Source of the DNA: Hyphomicrobiales bacterium
GTDB lineage: Bacteria; Pseudomonadota; Alphaproteobacteria; Rhizobiales; CAJQND01
Reading direction: 5' to 3'
DNA: 58,082 bases
NCBI GenBank assembly: GCA_028285595.1
Contig: JANQOW010000079.1
Span: forward strand, 1-58,082
Each line of letters begins with the position of its first letter. Position 1 is the first letter of the stretch. The notes beneath the pieces are model-generated. The model was not told where the DNA came from, searched no databases, and saw only the letters and a program-made list of their open reading frames with translations. The translations under genes and the position numbers were made by a program. Of the stretch, positions 26,963-34,458 are shown one piece after another.

Positions 26963-28114
26963 ATGGCATTGCATTTTGAGCGCGCTGAGTTCGATCGGCG
27001 CAGAACGGCAGTGGTGGCGGAGCTGAAGGCACGGGAGCTGGATGGACTTTTGATGTTTCAACAAGAGTCCATGTATTACCTCACCGGCTATGACACGTTC
27101 GGCTTCTGTTTCTTCCAGTGCCTCTATCTGGGCAGCGACGGAACCTTCGCATTGCTCACCCGCGCGCCGGACTATCTGCAGGCCAAACATACATCGCTGT
27201 TGGAAGATATCCGTATCTGGAAGGATGAAGGCGGCGCTCAGCCTGCCGGCCAACTACGTGACATGCTGGACGATCTGGGGGCTAAGGGAAAGACGCTCGG
27301 AATTGAATACGACACCGTCGGTCTAACCGCCAAGAATGGCCGGGCGGTGGATGCGGCCTTGGAAGGCTTTGCCGCTCTTCAGGATGCCTCCGGGCTGGTG
27401 GATGGCGTCAGGCTGGTTAAGTCGGAGGCCGAGTTGGTCTATGTGCGCAAGGCAGGGGCTCTGGCCGATGAGGCTCTTGAAGCCGGGCTGAAACTGACCC
27501 GGGCCGGGGCCGATGAGGGCCACATTCTTGCAGCCATGCAAGGGGCGGTGTTTACCGGCGGCGGCGATTATCCCGGCAATGAGTTCATCATCGGATCGGG
27601 ACCTGATGCTTTACTGTGCCGTTACAAGTCGGGCCGCCGGGTTCTGGATGCCAACGATCAGATGACCCTGGAGTGGGCCGGCAGTTACCGCCACTATCAT
27701 GCCGCCATGATGCGCACGGTGATCGTAGGCAAGCCCACATCGCAGCACGAAAAGATGCTGGCGGCCTGTCAGGATGCCCTTAGCGCCGGAGAGGCCGTCA
27801 TGAAGTCCGGGCACACGGCCGGCGATGTGTTCGACGCGCATGCGGCCGCAATGGACAGCCACGGCATGCGCAATCACCGGATGAACGCGTGCGGCTATTC
27901 CCTGGGCGCAACATTCACCCCGTGCTGGATGGATTGGCCCATGTTCTATACTGGAAACGATGCGCAGATTGGGCCTGGAATGGTGTTCTTCGCCCACATG
28001 ATTTTGATGGACGCTGACAGCGGGAACGCCATGTGTCCGGGTCGCACATACATTATCGGGGAAGATGGGCCCGAATGTGTGTCTCAACTGCCTGTGGAGA
28101 TGATTTGCCGTTAA
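26963..28114 (+). CDS. M24-fold (creatinase/Xaa-Pro dipeptidase-like) protein lacking metal ligands
   Basis: 383 residues with the creatinase N-domain (about 1-150) and the pita-bread M24 domain (about 165-383). The usual five metal ligands look altered. The first Asp block reads LEWAGSYRHYHAAMMRTV, so the second metal Asp is Ala/Met. The third block reads NHRMNACGYSLG. The first Glu block reads VFFAHMILMD, with His where metallopeptidases have Glu. This resembles metal-free creatinase-type hydrolases rather than an aminopeptidase. It follows pgeF by 14 bases with an AGGAGA upstream, and may be co-transcribed with the lgt unit. The substrate is unknown, perhaps a small guanidino or amide compound. 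Confidence 0.78.
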   Translation: MALHFERAEFDRRRTAVVAELKARELDGLLMFQQESMYYLTGYDTFGFCFFQCLYLGSDGTFALLTRAPDYLQAKHTSLLEDIRIWKDEGGAQPAGQLRDMLDDLGAKGKTLGIEYDTVGLTAKNGRAVDAALEGFAALQDASGLVDGVRLVKSEAELVYVRKAGALADEALEAGLKLTRAGADEGHILAAMQGAVFTGGGDYPGNEFIIGSGPDALLCRYKSGRRVLDANDQMTLEWAGSYRHYHAAMMRTVIVGKPTSQHEKMLAACQDALSAGEAVMKSGHTAGDVFDAHAAAMDSHGMRNHRMNACGYSLGATFTPCWMDWPMFYTGNDAQIGPGMVFFAHMILMDADSGNAMCPGRTYIIGEDGPECVSQLPVEMICR

Positions 28115-28166
28115 TCAGACATGTTTGTGTTATACGCACCGAATAGAGGGAGCGATTCGGTCGGCC

Positions 28167-28871
28167 ATGATCAAAGCGAGGGTAAGCTTAGCGTTGCGTC
28201 TGACTGTGGTCGCGTTGGCCTTGAGCTTGGGCGGGTGTTTAAGCAGCGGAACCCCGGTGGTGGCTCCGAGCGCCGCAGCCATTGAACAGGCCAAAGCCCT
28301 TGGCGGTTCGCCCATCGACCCAACTCACCGCGACGCCCCAGAGCTGATTGCCATTGAAACCGGAGTTGCCGAACTCCCCGGTGGCCCTGGCAGCGTGGAT
28401 GAGCCGGGCACCCATTCCCCCCCGGGTGGTTTGAACACCGGCTCTACCAGGCAGCGTGTTGCGGAGGTCCAGCCCCGCGAGACCATTAAGCCGCCACGCA
28501 ACACCAAAGCCATCAATGCCGTCGCCGTGCCCCAGGTGAAGGGCGCGCCTGGAGCGGGCAACCGGGAACTGACAGCGGCCATGCGCAAAGTTTTGCGAGA
28601 TGCAGGATGGCCCGTGCGCAACAAGCCGGGCGACGACACCTTGACCGTGAGCGGTAAGGTGAAGGTGGGCAAAACCCAAAAGGGAAAACAACCGATCACA
28701 CTGGCCTGGGTAGTGTCGGACCCGACGGGCGATGTGCTGGGCACGGTTAAGCAAGCCAACCGGGTTCCGTCAGGATCGGTGGACCAGGGCTTTGGGCCAA
28801 ATGCGAAGTTCGTCGCTCAAGCTGCAGCGCCTGGGATCTTCAACCTGGTAAAAGACGCCAAGGGCAGATAG
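28167..28871 (+). CDS. Hypothetical lipoprotein
   Basis: 234-residue predicted outer- or inner-membrane lipoprotein. The signal peptide ends in the lipobox LSLGGC with C24 as the lipidated residue, a client for Lgt. A Pro/Ser/Thr/Gly-rich low-complexity region (about 25-130) is followed by a compact domain: NRELTAAMRKVLRDAGWPV, then DDTLTVSGKVKVGKTQKGKQPITLAWVVSDPTG and GTVKQANRVPSGSVDQGFG. The end, FVAQAAAPGIFNLVKDA, resembles the close of YdhG- or LpoB-like accessory lipoproteins, but I assign no family. The ATG at 28167 was chosen because it starts the signal peptide. Confidence 0.78.
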   Translation: MIKARVSLALRLTVVALALSLGGCLSSGTPVVAPSAAAIEQAKALGGSPIDPTHRDAPELIAIETGVAELPGGPGSVDEPGTHSPPGGLNTGSTRQRVAEVQPRETIKPPRNTKAINAVAVPQVKGAPGAGNRELTAAMRKVLRDAGWPVRNKPGDDTLTVSGKVKVGKTQKGKQPITLAWVVSDPTGDVLGTVKQANRVPSGSVDQGFGPNAKFVAQAAAPGIFNLVKDAKGR

Positions 28872-29073
28872 CGCCCAAGCAAGCCAACAGTGTGCGATGA
28901 GCGATAGACCGCTGCTTTCGCAGGGGAACGGAAGAGCCATCCTCGCATTCCGGCGAACGCAAGCACCATGACCACGCATCTTCCCATTCAGCCAGGGTTC
29001 ATTTTGCCTGTGATAACGTTTTTTTGAATAGGGCAAATAACAAGGCTGCGGCGGCGGCCACCTGGAGGAAGCA

Positions 29074-30699
29074 ATGATAAAGCGTGCCCTATTTATATTT
29101 ATGGCCGCAGTACTGTTCTGCGGGACAACAGCCACCACCTGGGCGAAAGACCGTTTCGCCCTCGTAATCGGCAATTCCAACTACACGTCCACAACACCTC
29201 TGGCCAACCCGATCCGGGACGCGAATGCGTTTGCCGGCCTTCTGGAAACAGCCGGTTTCGACGTCACGTCCGCCCTGGATGTGGGACAATCGGATATGCG
29301 AAAAGCTGTGAACGCCTTTGCCAGCAAGCTGGCCGATAAGGGCGAAGACAGCGTTGCGCTGGTCTACTTCGCCGGCCACGGCGTCCAGATCGACGGTGCA
29401 AACTATCTCCTGCCGGTGGACATTGAGGTTGAACGGGCCTCTGACTTTGCGCTTCAGGCGGTGAGGCTCTCCGATGTGATGGACGTGATCAACCGTATTC
29501 CTTCAAAGACGCGGATTGTGATCTTGGATGCCTGCCGGAACAATCCGTTCGAGCAGCAGATCGAGAAGTCCCAACGCGGCCTTGCCCGCATCGACAGCGC
29601 TCCCGGCGCCACGTTGACCAGCGGTACGGCAATTGCCGGAACTCTGCTGGCCGGCGCCCGCGCCAAGTCTGTGCCCAAAGGTCTGGCCGTGGTGACTGCT
29701 CCTCCCGGCTCGTTGGTGGTGTATTCAACCTCCCCCGGCGCGACGGCATCTGACGGCCGGGGCACGAACAGCCCGTTCACCGCCGCTCTGGTGAACGCTG
29801 CGAAAACCCCTGGCGCCTCAATTGAAACGGTGCTGCGCACGATCCGGCTTTCGGTCCACAAAAGCTCCAATGGCAAACAAACACCGTGGGAAGTGACCGC
29901 TCTGACAGAGCCTTTCTCGTTCTTCCCGGGTGCCGATGGCGTGAAATCTGACCCTCTTCCCCAGAAGTCTGACGGCCAGTGGCATCACGAACTGCGCTCC
30001 ATGAGTGCCGAGGAGGCTTATGATGTGGTTGTGGTCCAGAACAATGTGACGGTCTACCAGATCTTCGTCTCGCTCTATGGCGACACCCCGTTTGGTGAGA
30101 TCATTCGCGGCATTACGGAACGCCGGGTGGAGATGTATTCCTGGTTCCATGCCCTCACGCTGGACACGCCTGAAGCCTATGAGGCGTTTCTCAAGCGCTA
30201 CCCCAACAGCGATCTGGCGCACACGGCACAGACCCTCGCAGAACGGGCAGAGCAGCGCGCGCTGGCAGCTCTGAACTCTCCAAGCGTGCTGGCCATCGCC
30301 GCACAGAGCTTGGCCAAGCCGGTGATCAAGGAGATCGTCCGGAAGGTGAATGTGCCCGGCCCTGAGCGGATCGTGCGTGTGCCTGGTCCTGAGCGCATTG
30401 TGGAGGTGCCAGGCCCGGTTCGCATCAAGACCGTGGTCCGCACCGTGGTGAAGAAAGTCCCCGGCCCGGTCCGCATCAAGACCGTTGTCAAAACCGTGCC
30501 CGGTCCGGTTCGGATCAAGACGGTGGTCAAGATCAAGAAAGTCCCTGGCCCGGTCCGCATCAAACGGGTGGTTAAGACCATCGTCAAGCGCGTGCCAGGT
30601 CCGGTCAGGGTCGTGGTCAAGCGCGTCCCTGGGCCCACACGCGTGATCGTTAAGCCGCAACGCTGCCGCTGCCGTGGCCAAAGAGTGCGGCTACACTAA
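29074..30699 (+). CDS. Secreted caspase-like (peptidase C14) protein with basic VPGP-repeat tail
   Basis: 541 residues. A signal peptide (about 1-24) leads into a caspase p20-like domain starting RFALVIGNSNY. The catalytic dyad is intact: H102 in VYFAGHGVQIDG and C154 in ILDACRNNPF. A middle region (about 310-410) has TPR-like spacing (ALTLDTPEAYEAFLKRYPNS). From residue 427 on are eight VPGP units (VPGPERIV, VPGPVRIKTVVK and similar), a strongly basic, Val/Pro-rich tail of about 105 residues ending in a Cys/Arg cluster. GGAGGAA precedes the ATG. Bacterial orthocaspases cleave after Arg/Lys, so the Arg/Lys-rich tail could be a self-processing or wall-binding segment. This is inference. Confidence 0.87.
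   Translation: MIKRALFIFMAAVLFCGTTATTWAKDRFALVIGNSNYTSTTPLANPIRDANAFAGLLETAGFDVTSALDVGQSDMRKAVNAFASKLADKGEDSVALVYFAGHGVQIDGANYLLPVDIEVERASDFALQAVRLSDVMDVINRIPSKTRIVILDACRNNPFEQQIEKSQRGLARIDSAPGATLTSGTAIAGTLLAGARAKSVPKGLAVVTAPPGSLVVYSTSPGATASDGRGTNSPFTAALVNAAKTPGASIETVLRTIRLSVHKSSNGKQTPWEVTALTEPFSFFPGADGVKSDPLPQKSDGQWHHELRSMSAEEAYDVVVVQNNVTVYQIFVSLYGDTPFGEIIRGITERRVEMYSWFHALTLDTPEAYEAFLKRYPNSDLAHTAQTLAERAEQRALAALNSPSVLAIAAQSLAKPVIKEIVRKVNVPGPERIVRVPGPERIVEVPGPVRIKTVVRTVVKKVPGPVRIKTVVKTVPGPVRIKTVVKIKKVPGPVRIKRVVKTIVKRVPGPVRVVVKRVPGPTRVIVKPQRCRCRGQRVRLH
30352..30651 (+). repeat. Eight imperfect VPGP-encoding repeats
   Basis: In-frame repeats in the 3' end of the caspase-like gene, each beginning with codons for Val-Pro-Gly-Pro and followed by Glu/Val/Thr-Arg-Ile/Val and a Val/Lys-rich stretch of 4-13 residues. 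Unit lengths vary, which suggests expansion by slippage or unequal recombination. Confidence 0.85.
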
Positions 30700-30738
30700 T
30701 CCAGCGAAGGACTTGCACACTGCCAAGCTCTGCTGCAC

Positions 30739-30776
30739 AAGTCTGCTCCGTTCTCAGATCCAAACGGAGCAGACTT
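30739..30776 (+). promoter_or_regulatory. Perfect 14-bp inverted repeat burying the ribosome binding site
   Basis: AAGTCTGCTCCGTT (30739-30752) and AACGGAGCAGACTT (30763-30776) are perfect inverted repeats around a 10-base loop, ending one base before the ATG of the nitronate monooxygenase. The only Shine-Dalgarno-like GGAG (30766-30769) lies within the 3' arm, so folding would hide it. There is no T-run, so it is not a simple terminator. It could be an RNA switch or a protein operator. Confidence 0.6.
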
Positions 30777-30777
30777 C

Positions 30778-31842
30778 ATGTGGCCGAATACAGCGCTTCT
30801 TGACCTTCTCGGCATTAACCACCCCATCATTCAGGCTCCCATGGCGGGGGCCACCACCCCTGCCCTGGCCGCGGCCGTTTCGAACGCCGGCGGTCTTGGG
30901 TCTTTGGGTTGCGCGTTCATGAGCCCGGAGCGCACGGGCGAGGAAATCGCCAAAACCATGATGGCGACCAACCGCTCCATCAACGTCAACTTCTTTGTTC
31001 ATGAGCCCCCGAAGGATGACGCGGAGAGGAATGCTGCCGCAAAAGACCAGCTTCAACCCTATTTCGATGAGTACAACTTGGGTGACATGCCTGACGTCGT
31101 GCCCACAAACTTCCCGTTTGATGAAGCCATGATGGAGGTCATGTTGGAGCTGAGGCCCCGGGTGGTCAGTTTTCATTTCGGCTTGCCGGCCGGTCACATG
31201 GTTGAGGCGTTGAAGCAGGTCGGCATCGTGGTGTTGAGCTCGGCCACCACCGTGCGCGAAGCGATTATCCTGGCCGATGGCGGCGTTGATGCTGTGATCG
31301 CGCAAGGCTGGGAAGCCGGTGGCCACCGCGGCACCTTCGCCTCGACAATGGATGCCGCCCGGGTCGGCACCATGGCACTGGTGCCGCAGATTGTGGATGC
31401 TGTGAACCTTCCGGTGATCGCTGCAGGGGGTATTGCCGATGGCCGGGGCATCGCCGCAGCGTTTGCGCTCGGTGCGGCGGGTGTGCAGCCCGGCACGGCG
31501 TTCCTAACGACCGAGGAAGCGGCCACGCCTGCGGTGTACAGAAAAGCCCTGTTGGAGGCCAAAGACGAAGATACCCGCCTCACCCGCGCCTTCTCCGGCC
31601 GGCCGGCCCGGGGGCTCTCCAACCGTTACATTGAGGAAATGGCAGAGCGCCAAGACGAGCTGCCGGAATTTCCGCTGATGAACACGGTAACCGCCCCCTT
31701 GCGCAAGGCGAGTGTGGAGGCGGGCTCTCCGGACTTTGTGGCACTTTGGTCGGGCCAAGCCATGAGCCTCAACCGCTCCGGCAACGCCGGAGAACTGCTG
31801 GAAAAAATGGTGGAAGAATCGCTGGCAATTATGAACGGTTAA
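30778..31842 (+). CDS. Nitronate monooxygenase (2-nitropropane dioxygenase family)
   Basis: FMN-dependent TIM-barrel enzyme of 354 residues that oxidises alkyl nitronates such as propionate 3-nitronate to carbonyl plus nitrite. Recognised from IIQAPMAGATTPALAAAVSNAGG near the N-terminus, NVNFFVHEPP, the active-site DAVIAQGWEAGGHRG with its conserved His, and the phosphate-binding LPVIAAGGIADGRGIAAAFALGA plus GTAFLTTEEA. The ATG lies directly at the foot of a perfect inverted repeat that contains its GGAG, so translation may be controlled. Soluble, cytoplasmic. Confidence 0.92.
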   Translation: MWPNTALLDLLGINHPIIQAPMAGATTPALAAAVSNAGGLGSLGCAFMSPERTGEEIAKTMMATNRSINVNFFVHEPPKDDAERNAAAKDQLQPYFDEYNLGDMPDVVPTNFPFDEAMMEVMLELRPRVVSFHFGLPAGHMVEALKQVGIVVLSSATTVREAIILADGGVDAVIAQGWEAGGHRGTFASTMDAARVGTMALVPQIVDAVNLPVIAAGGIADGRGIAAAFALGAAGVQPGTAFLTTEEAATPAVYRKALLEAKDEDTRLTRAFSGRPARGLSNRYIEEMAERQDELPEFPLMNTVTAPLRKASVEAGSPDFVALWSGQAMSLNRSGNAGELLEKMVEESLAIMNG

Positions 31843-31857
31843 CCCAATTTTCGGGCA

Positions 31858-31891
31858 TTAACGTTAAGTCAACTGGTAAGTCGCATTGCGA
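31858..31891. promoter_or_regulatory. Two short palindromes upstream of the glycine-zipper gene
   Basis: TTAACGTTAA (31858-31867) is a perfect 10-bp palindrome, and TCGCA-T-TGCGA (31881-31891) is a perfect 11-bp one. A TATATC lies just after. TTAA pairs recall CtrA half-sites, but the spacing (2 bases) is not that of a CtrA box. Candidate operators only. Confidence 0.3.
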
Positions 31892-31991
31892 TCACTATAT
31901 CTGCGTTCGCCAAATTCCAGCCTCACTTTGATGGAAAGGCTTGGGGCGGAATGAGGATGAGAGCGGGCATTCGGGCAAAGGAACAGAATTC

Positions 31992-32498
31992 ATGAAGCAG
32001 TTTGCGATATGGACGTGCAGTGCAGCCGTTTTGGGCCTGGTGGCCCTGACAACAGACACCGTTGTGAGTGAAGCAGGCGCGCAGTCACGCGAAGAGTATT
32101 GCCACCGTCAAGCAAAGCGCCGGTCCCACCAAGCGCAACGCCCGGGTGAGGCAGCGGTTGGCTCAGGCCTTGGTAGCGCGGCTGTTGGCGCCATTATCGG
32201 CGGAATCGTTGGCGGCGGCAAAGGCGCAGGGCGCGGAGCGCTGATCGGCGGTTCGGTTGGCGCTGTTGGAGGGGCTGTGGCCAGCGCCTCGGAACGAGAC
32301 CGGATCTATAACGCGATTTTCGAAGACTGCATGGCAGGCTACACACCCGAACCGGCACGGGCGCGGCCCATCTATGACGAGGCACCGGAGCCATGGACCG
32401 ATGAGTGGTATGCCTATTGCCGCGCAAAATACCGCTCGTTTAATCCGGACACCGGCCGCTACAAAACCTATTCCGGCCGTTATCGCCTCTGCCGGTAA
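31992..32498 (+). CDS. Glycine-zipper envelope protein
   Basis: 168-residue exported protein. A signal peptide covers about 1-31 (ending AGA or AQS). A charged stretch with EEYCHRQAKRR follows, then a glycine-zipper membrane segment with repeated GxxxG: GSGLGSAAVGAIIGGIVGG and GALIGGSVGAVGGAV. The C-terminal part has several Tyr and Cys residues (FEDCMAGYTPEP, WYAYCRAKYRSFNPDTG), the latter being a BA14K-like ending. BA14K-type proteins of Rhizobiales are membrane-associated and immunoreactive with unclear function. The ATG at 31992 follows AAAGGAACAG and starts the signal peptide. A strong terminator follows. Confidence 0.8.
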   Translation: MKQFAIWTCSAAVLGLVALTTDTVVSEAGAQSREEYCHRQAKRRSHQAQRPGEAAVGSGLGSAAVGAIIGGIVGGGKGAGRGALIGGSVGAVGGAVASASERDRIYNAIFEDCMAGYTPEPARARPIYDEAPEPWTDEWYAYCRAKYRSFNPDTGRYKTYSGRYRLCR

Positions 32499-32512
32499 GC
32501 AAGATCGTGAGA

Positions 32513-32546
32513 AGAATGCGCCACGGGTTGGCGCATTCTTTTTTGC
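32513..32546 (+). terminator. Rho-independent terminator after glycine-zipper gene
   Basis: AGAATGCGCCA (32513-32523) pairs perfectly with TGGCGCATTCT (32529-32539) around the loop CGGGT, followed by a run of T. It starts 15 bases after the stop codon. The A-rich/T-rich flanks could also serve the convergent cupin gene. Confidence 0.9.
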
Positions 32547-32552
32547 TTTGCA

Positions 32553-32843
32553 CTACTGCTTGATCTCAATTTCCATAAACGCAAACGGGTAGTCGTTTGC
32601 GCTGATGACGTCATGTTCAACACCTGCTTCCCGGTAGTAGGGGACGCCTGAGGTTAACTCCGCATGGCTGGTGGTCCCATCTGGTCCTTCGATCTGGAGG
32701 GTGCCGTCGGCCAGAGGTACAATCACATAGTCAAACTCATGACGATGCCAGCCCGTGCTGTCGCCTCGCTTGTCGAATAGCCATTGCGTGACGCGGGTCC
32801 GTTCATTGTCGATATGCACTGTGGGTTTTGCAGAATCACTCAT
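32553..32843 (-). CDS. Small cupin-domain protein
   Basis: 96-residue single-domain cupin (beta-barrel). The metal-site motif 1 reads TGWHRHEFDYVIVPL (His-x-His...Tyr/Val) and motif 2 includes GVPYYREAGVEHDVISAN with the His of the second motif. Such proteins bind a metal or small ligand; no substrate can be assigned. The ATG at 32843 is chosen because GGAG lies eight bases upstream, whereas a longer frame to 32915 has no such support. Convergent with the glycine-zipper gene. Confidence 0.8.
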   Translation of the reverse strand: MSDSAKPTVHIDNERTRVTQWLFDKRGDSTGWHRHEFDYVIVPLADGTLQIEGPDGTTSHAELTSGVPYYREAGVEHDVISANDYPFAFMEIEIKQ

Positions 32844-33229
32844 AAATCGCACTCCATCAGGGTTGAGCCTCAAGCATGGAGCGCTGGCAGTGAAAGAAAC
32901 AGTGCCAGTAGCCACCTATCCTCCCCTCCAAAGCGCATTACAACTTTTTAAATATACACATTCAATCTATAAGTGTAATTTACCCTACGTTAAGACACTT
33001 CCAAGGGTTTACTGCGTTTCTCGCCGTATTCCAGCTATTAAATTCGGGTGTTTCGCCAACAAATGCCACTAAAAATTTGTATTTTCACTGATCACTCAGC
33101 AAAACGTGACAGTAAGATGAAAGAATTTGTTGCGAACAAGCTGAACATGGGCTAGGCCATGCTTAACGATAATGGAACCGGGCTCATTTTCGCCAGCCGG
33201 GTCACATGAACGCAATAGAAGGTATCTAA
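32844..33229. promoter_or_regulatory. AT-rich mucR control region
   Basis: This gene-free stretch is much richer in A+T than its surroundings, especially 32936-33130 (for instance ACTTTTTAAATATACACATT and AAAAATTTGTATTTTCACTG). MucR/Ros proteins bind AT-rich DNA with low sequence specificity and often repress their own gene, so the region probably holds the mucR promoter and autoregulatory sites. I see no open reading frame or RNA gene in it. Confidence 0.5.
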
Positions 33230-33640
33230 ATGGAAGACCAAACCGACAAAACCGAAATGGCCGTTCTCACGGCGGAGATCGTGGCGGCATATGTTGGGAA
33301 CAATGTAGTTCCCGTGGCTGAATTGCCTGCCTTGATCAAAGACGTGCACACCGCCATGGCAGGTGTTGTTGAGGGCGCTGTAGAAGAGCCCAAAGAAGAA
33401 TTGAAACCTGCCGTTTCAATTCGCCGGTCGGTTACCCCCGACTACATTATCTGCCTTGAAGACGGTAAAAAGTTCAAATCTCTTAAGCGGCACCTGCGCA
33501 CGGCCTTCAATTTGACGCCTGAACAGTACCGCGAGAAGTGGGGATTGAAGCCCGATTATCCGATGGTAGCGCCCAACTACGCCAACGTGCGCTCAGAAAT
33601 GGCGAAGCGTATTGGGCTGGGCCGCAAACGCGCCAGCTAA
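33230..33640 (+). CDS. mucR: MucR/Ros-family zinc-finger transcriptional regulator
   Basis: 136-residue H-NS-like regulator found in Alphaproteobacteria, controlling exopolysaccharide, motility and host-interaction genes in rhizobia and Brucella. The N-terminal ~45 residues ([22 protein letters not shown]) form the oligomerisation part. The DNA-binding half contains [24 protein letters not shown], the MucR finger, then [24 protein letters not shown] and the basic end [10 protein letters not shown]. Preceded by an AT-rich leader and followed by a terminator, it is a separate unit. Its position just before a sugar-nucleotide cluster suggests a regulatory tie, which is inference. Confidence 0.93.
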   Translation: MEDQTDKTEMAVLTAEIVAAYVGNNVVPVAELPALIKDVHTAMAGVVEGAVEEPKEELKPAVSIRRSVTPDYIICLEDGKKFKSLKRHLRTAFNLTPEQYREKWGLKPDYPMVAPNYANVRSEMAKRIGLGRKRAS

Positions 33641-33679
33641 CCATTACGGGCGGAAACTTTCACCGCCGAGCTGAAATAG

Positions 33680-33720
33680 AAGGATCTGTGGCCAGAGAGG
33701 GGTGCAGATCCTTTTTCTTT
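33680..33720 (+). terminator. Rho-independent terminator after mucR
   Basis: AAGGATCTG (33680-33688) pairs with CAGATCCTT (33705-33713) around a 16-base loop, followed by TTTCTTTT. It lies 40 bases after the mucR stop and separates it from the sugar operon. Confidence 0.8.
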
Positions 33721-33838
33721 TGCAAGATGACTGTTTCCAGTCAGTTTATTCAGACTTACGACCGCAAACACCTTGCAACGGCAAGCAGATCAGCCTAGAC
33801 CCCCGTCGGCATTTCCCTGACAAGACGAGGACACCTCC

Positions 33839-34447
33839 ATGGGCGCTGAGGCAAATTCCGGCATTGAGCACATCTCTACCTACCTTCAACAAGCCGCATC
33901 CATTTGCGCCATGCTGGATGTTGAAAAGGTTGAAGCGATTGCCCAGGGGATTGCCGCGACACGGGATAATGGAGGACGGCTTTTTGTGCTGGGCGTGGGC
34001 GGCAGCGCGGCCAACGCGTCCCATGCGGTCAACGATTTCCGCAAACTGTGTGGTGTGGAAACCTATGCCCCGACGGACAACGTGTCCGAGTTGACCGCGC
34101 GAACCAACGATGAGGGCTGGGAAACCGTCTTTGCCGGCTGGCTCAAGATCTCCAATGCCTGCGAGAAAGACGCCATTTTGGTGTTTTCCGTGGGCGGCGG
34201 CAATGCTGAGCATAACGTTTCCATGAATCTGGTGGAGGCGCTCAAAGAAGGCAAGTCACGGGGCTGCAAGATTTACGGCATTGTGGGGCGCGACGGCGGC
34301 TACACCGCTGAAGTGGGTGATGCAGTGGTGCTGGTGCCAACCGTTGACCAGCGCTTGATCACACCCCATGCGGAAGCCTTTCAGGCGGTGATCTGGCATT
34401 GTCTGGTTTCGAGCCCGGTGCTGCAGGTGCAGGCCACCAAATGGTGA
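33839..34447 (+). CDS. SIS-domain sugar-phosphate isomerase (GmhA-like)
   Basis: 202 residues, one SIS domain like sedoheptulose-7-phosphate isomerase GmhA, which makes D-glycero-heptose 7-phosphate. The N-terminal helix is followed by LFVLGVGGSAANASHAVNDF (GmhA has GNGGSAAxA) and ILVFSVGGGNAEHNVSMNL. The C-terminal PHAEAFQAVIWH places a His/Glu pair where GmhA has its catalytic His. It begins the plus-strand sugar run and is followed by a HAD phosphatase 11 bases downstream, as in heptose pathways. Substrate identity is inferred from that context. Confidence 0.83.
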   Translation: MGAEANSGIEHISTYLQQAASICAMLDVEKVEAIAQGIAATRDNGGRLFVLGVGGSAANASHAVNDFRKLCGVETYAPTDNVSELTARTNDEGWETVFAGWLKISNACEKDAILVFSVGGGNAEHNVSMNLVEALKEGKSRGCKIYGIVGRDGGYTAEVGDAVVLVPTVDQRLITPHAEAFQAVIWHCLVSSPVLQVQATKW

Positions 34448-34458
34448 GCTTATAGGCG

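Noticed and set aside
30352-30651. CRISPR-like or tandem DNA repeat array
   Set aside because: The repeats are in frame, vary in length, lack unique spacers and encode a regular VPGP peptide tail.
29818-30681. Antisense frame rich in Asp/His opposite the caspase-like tail
   Set aside because: It mirrors the Val/Pro/Lys repeats and has no independent evidence.
31858-31867. TTAACGTTAA as a CtrA site
   Set aside because: CtrA needs TTAA-N7-TTAA or TTAACCAT; the spacing here is two bases.
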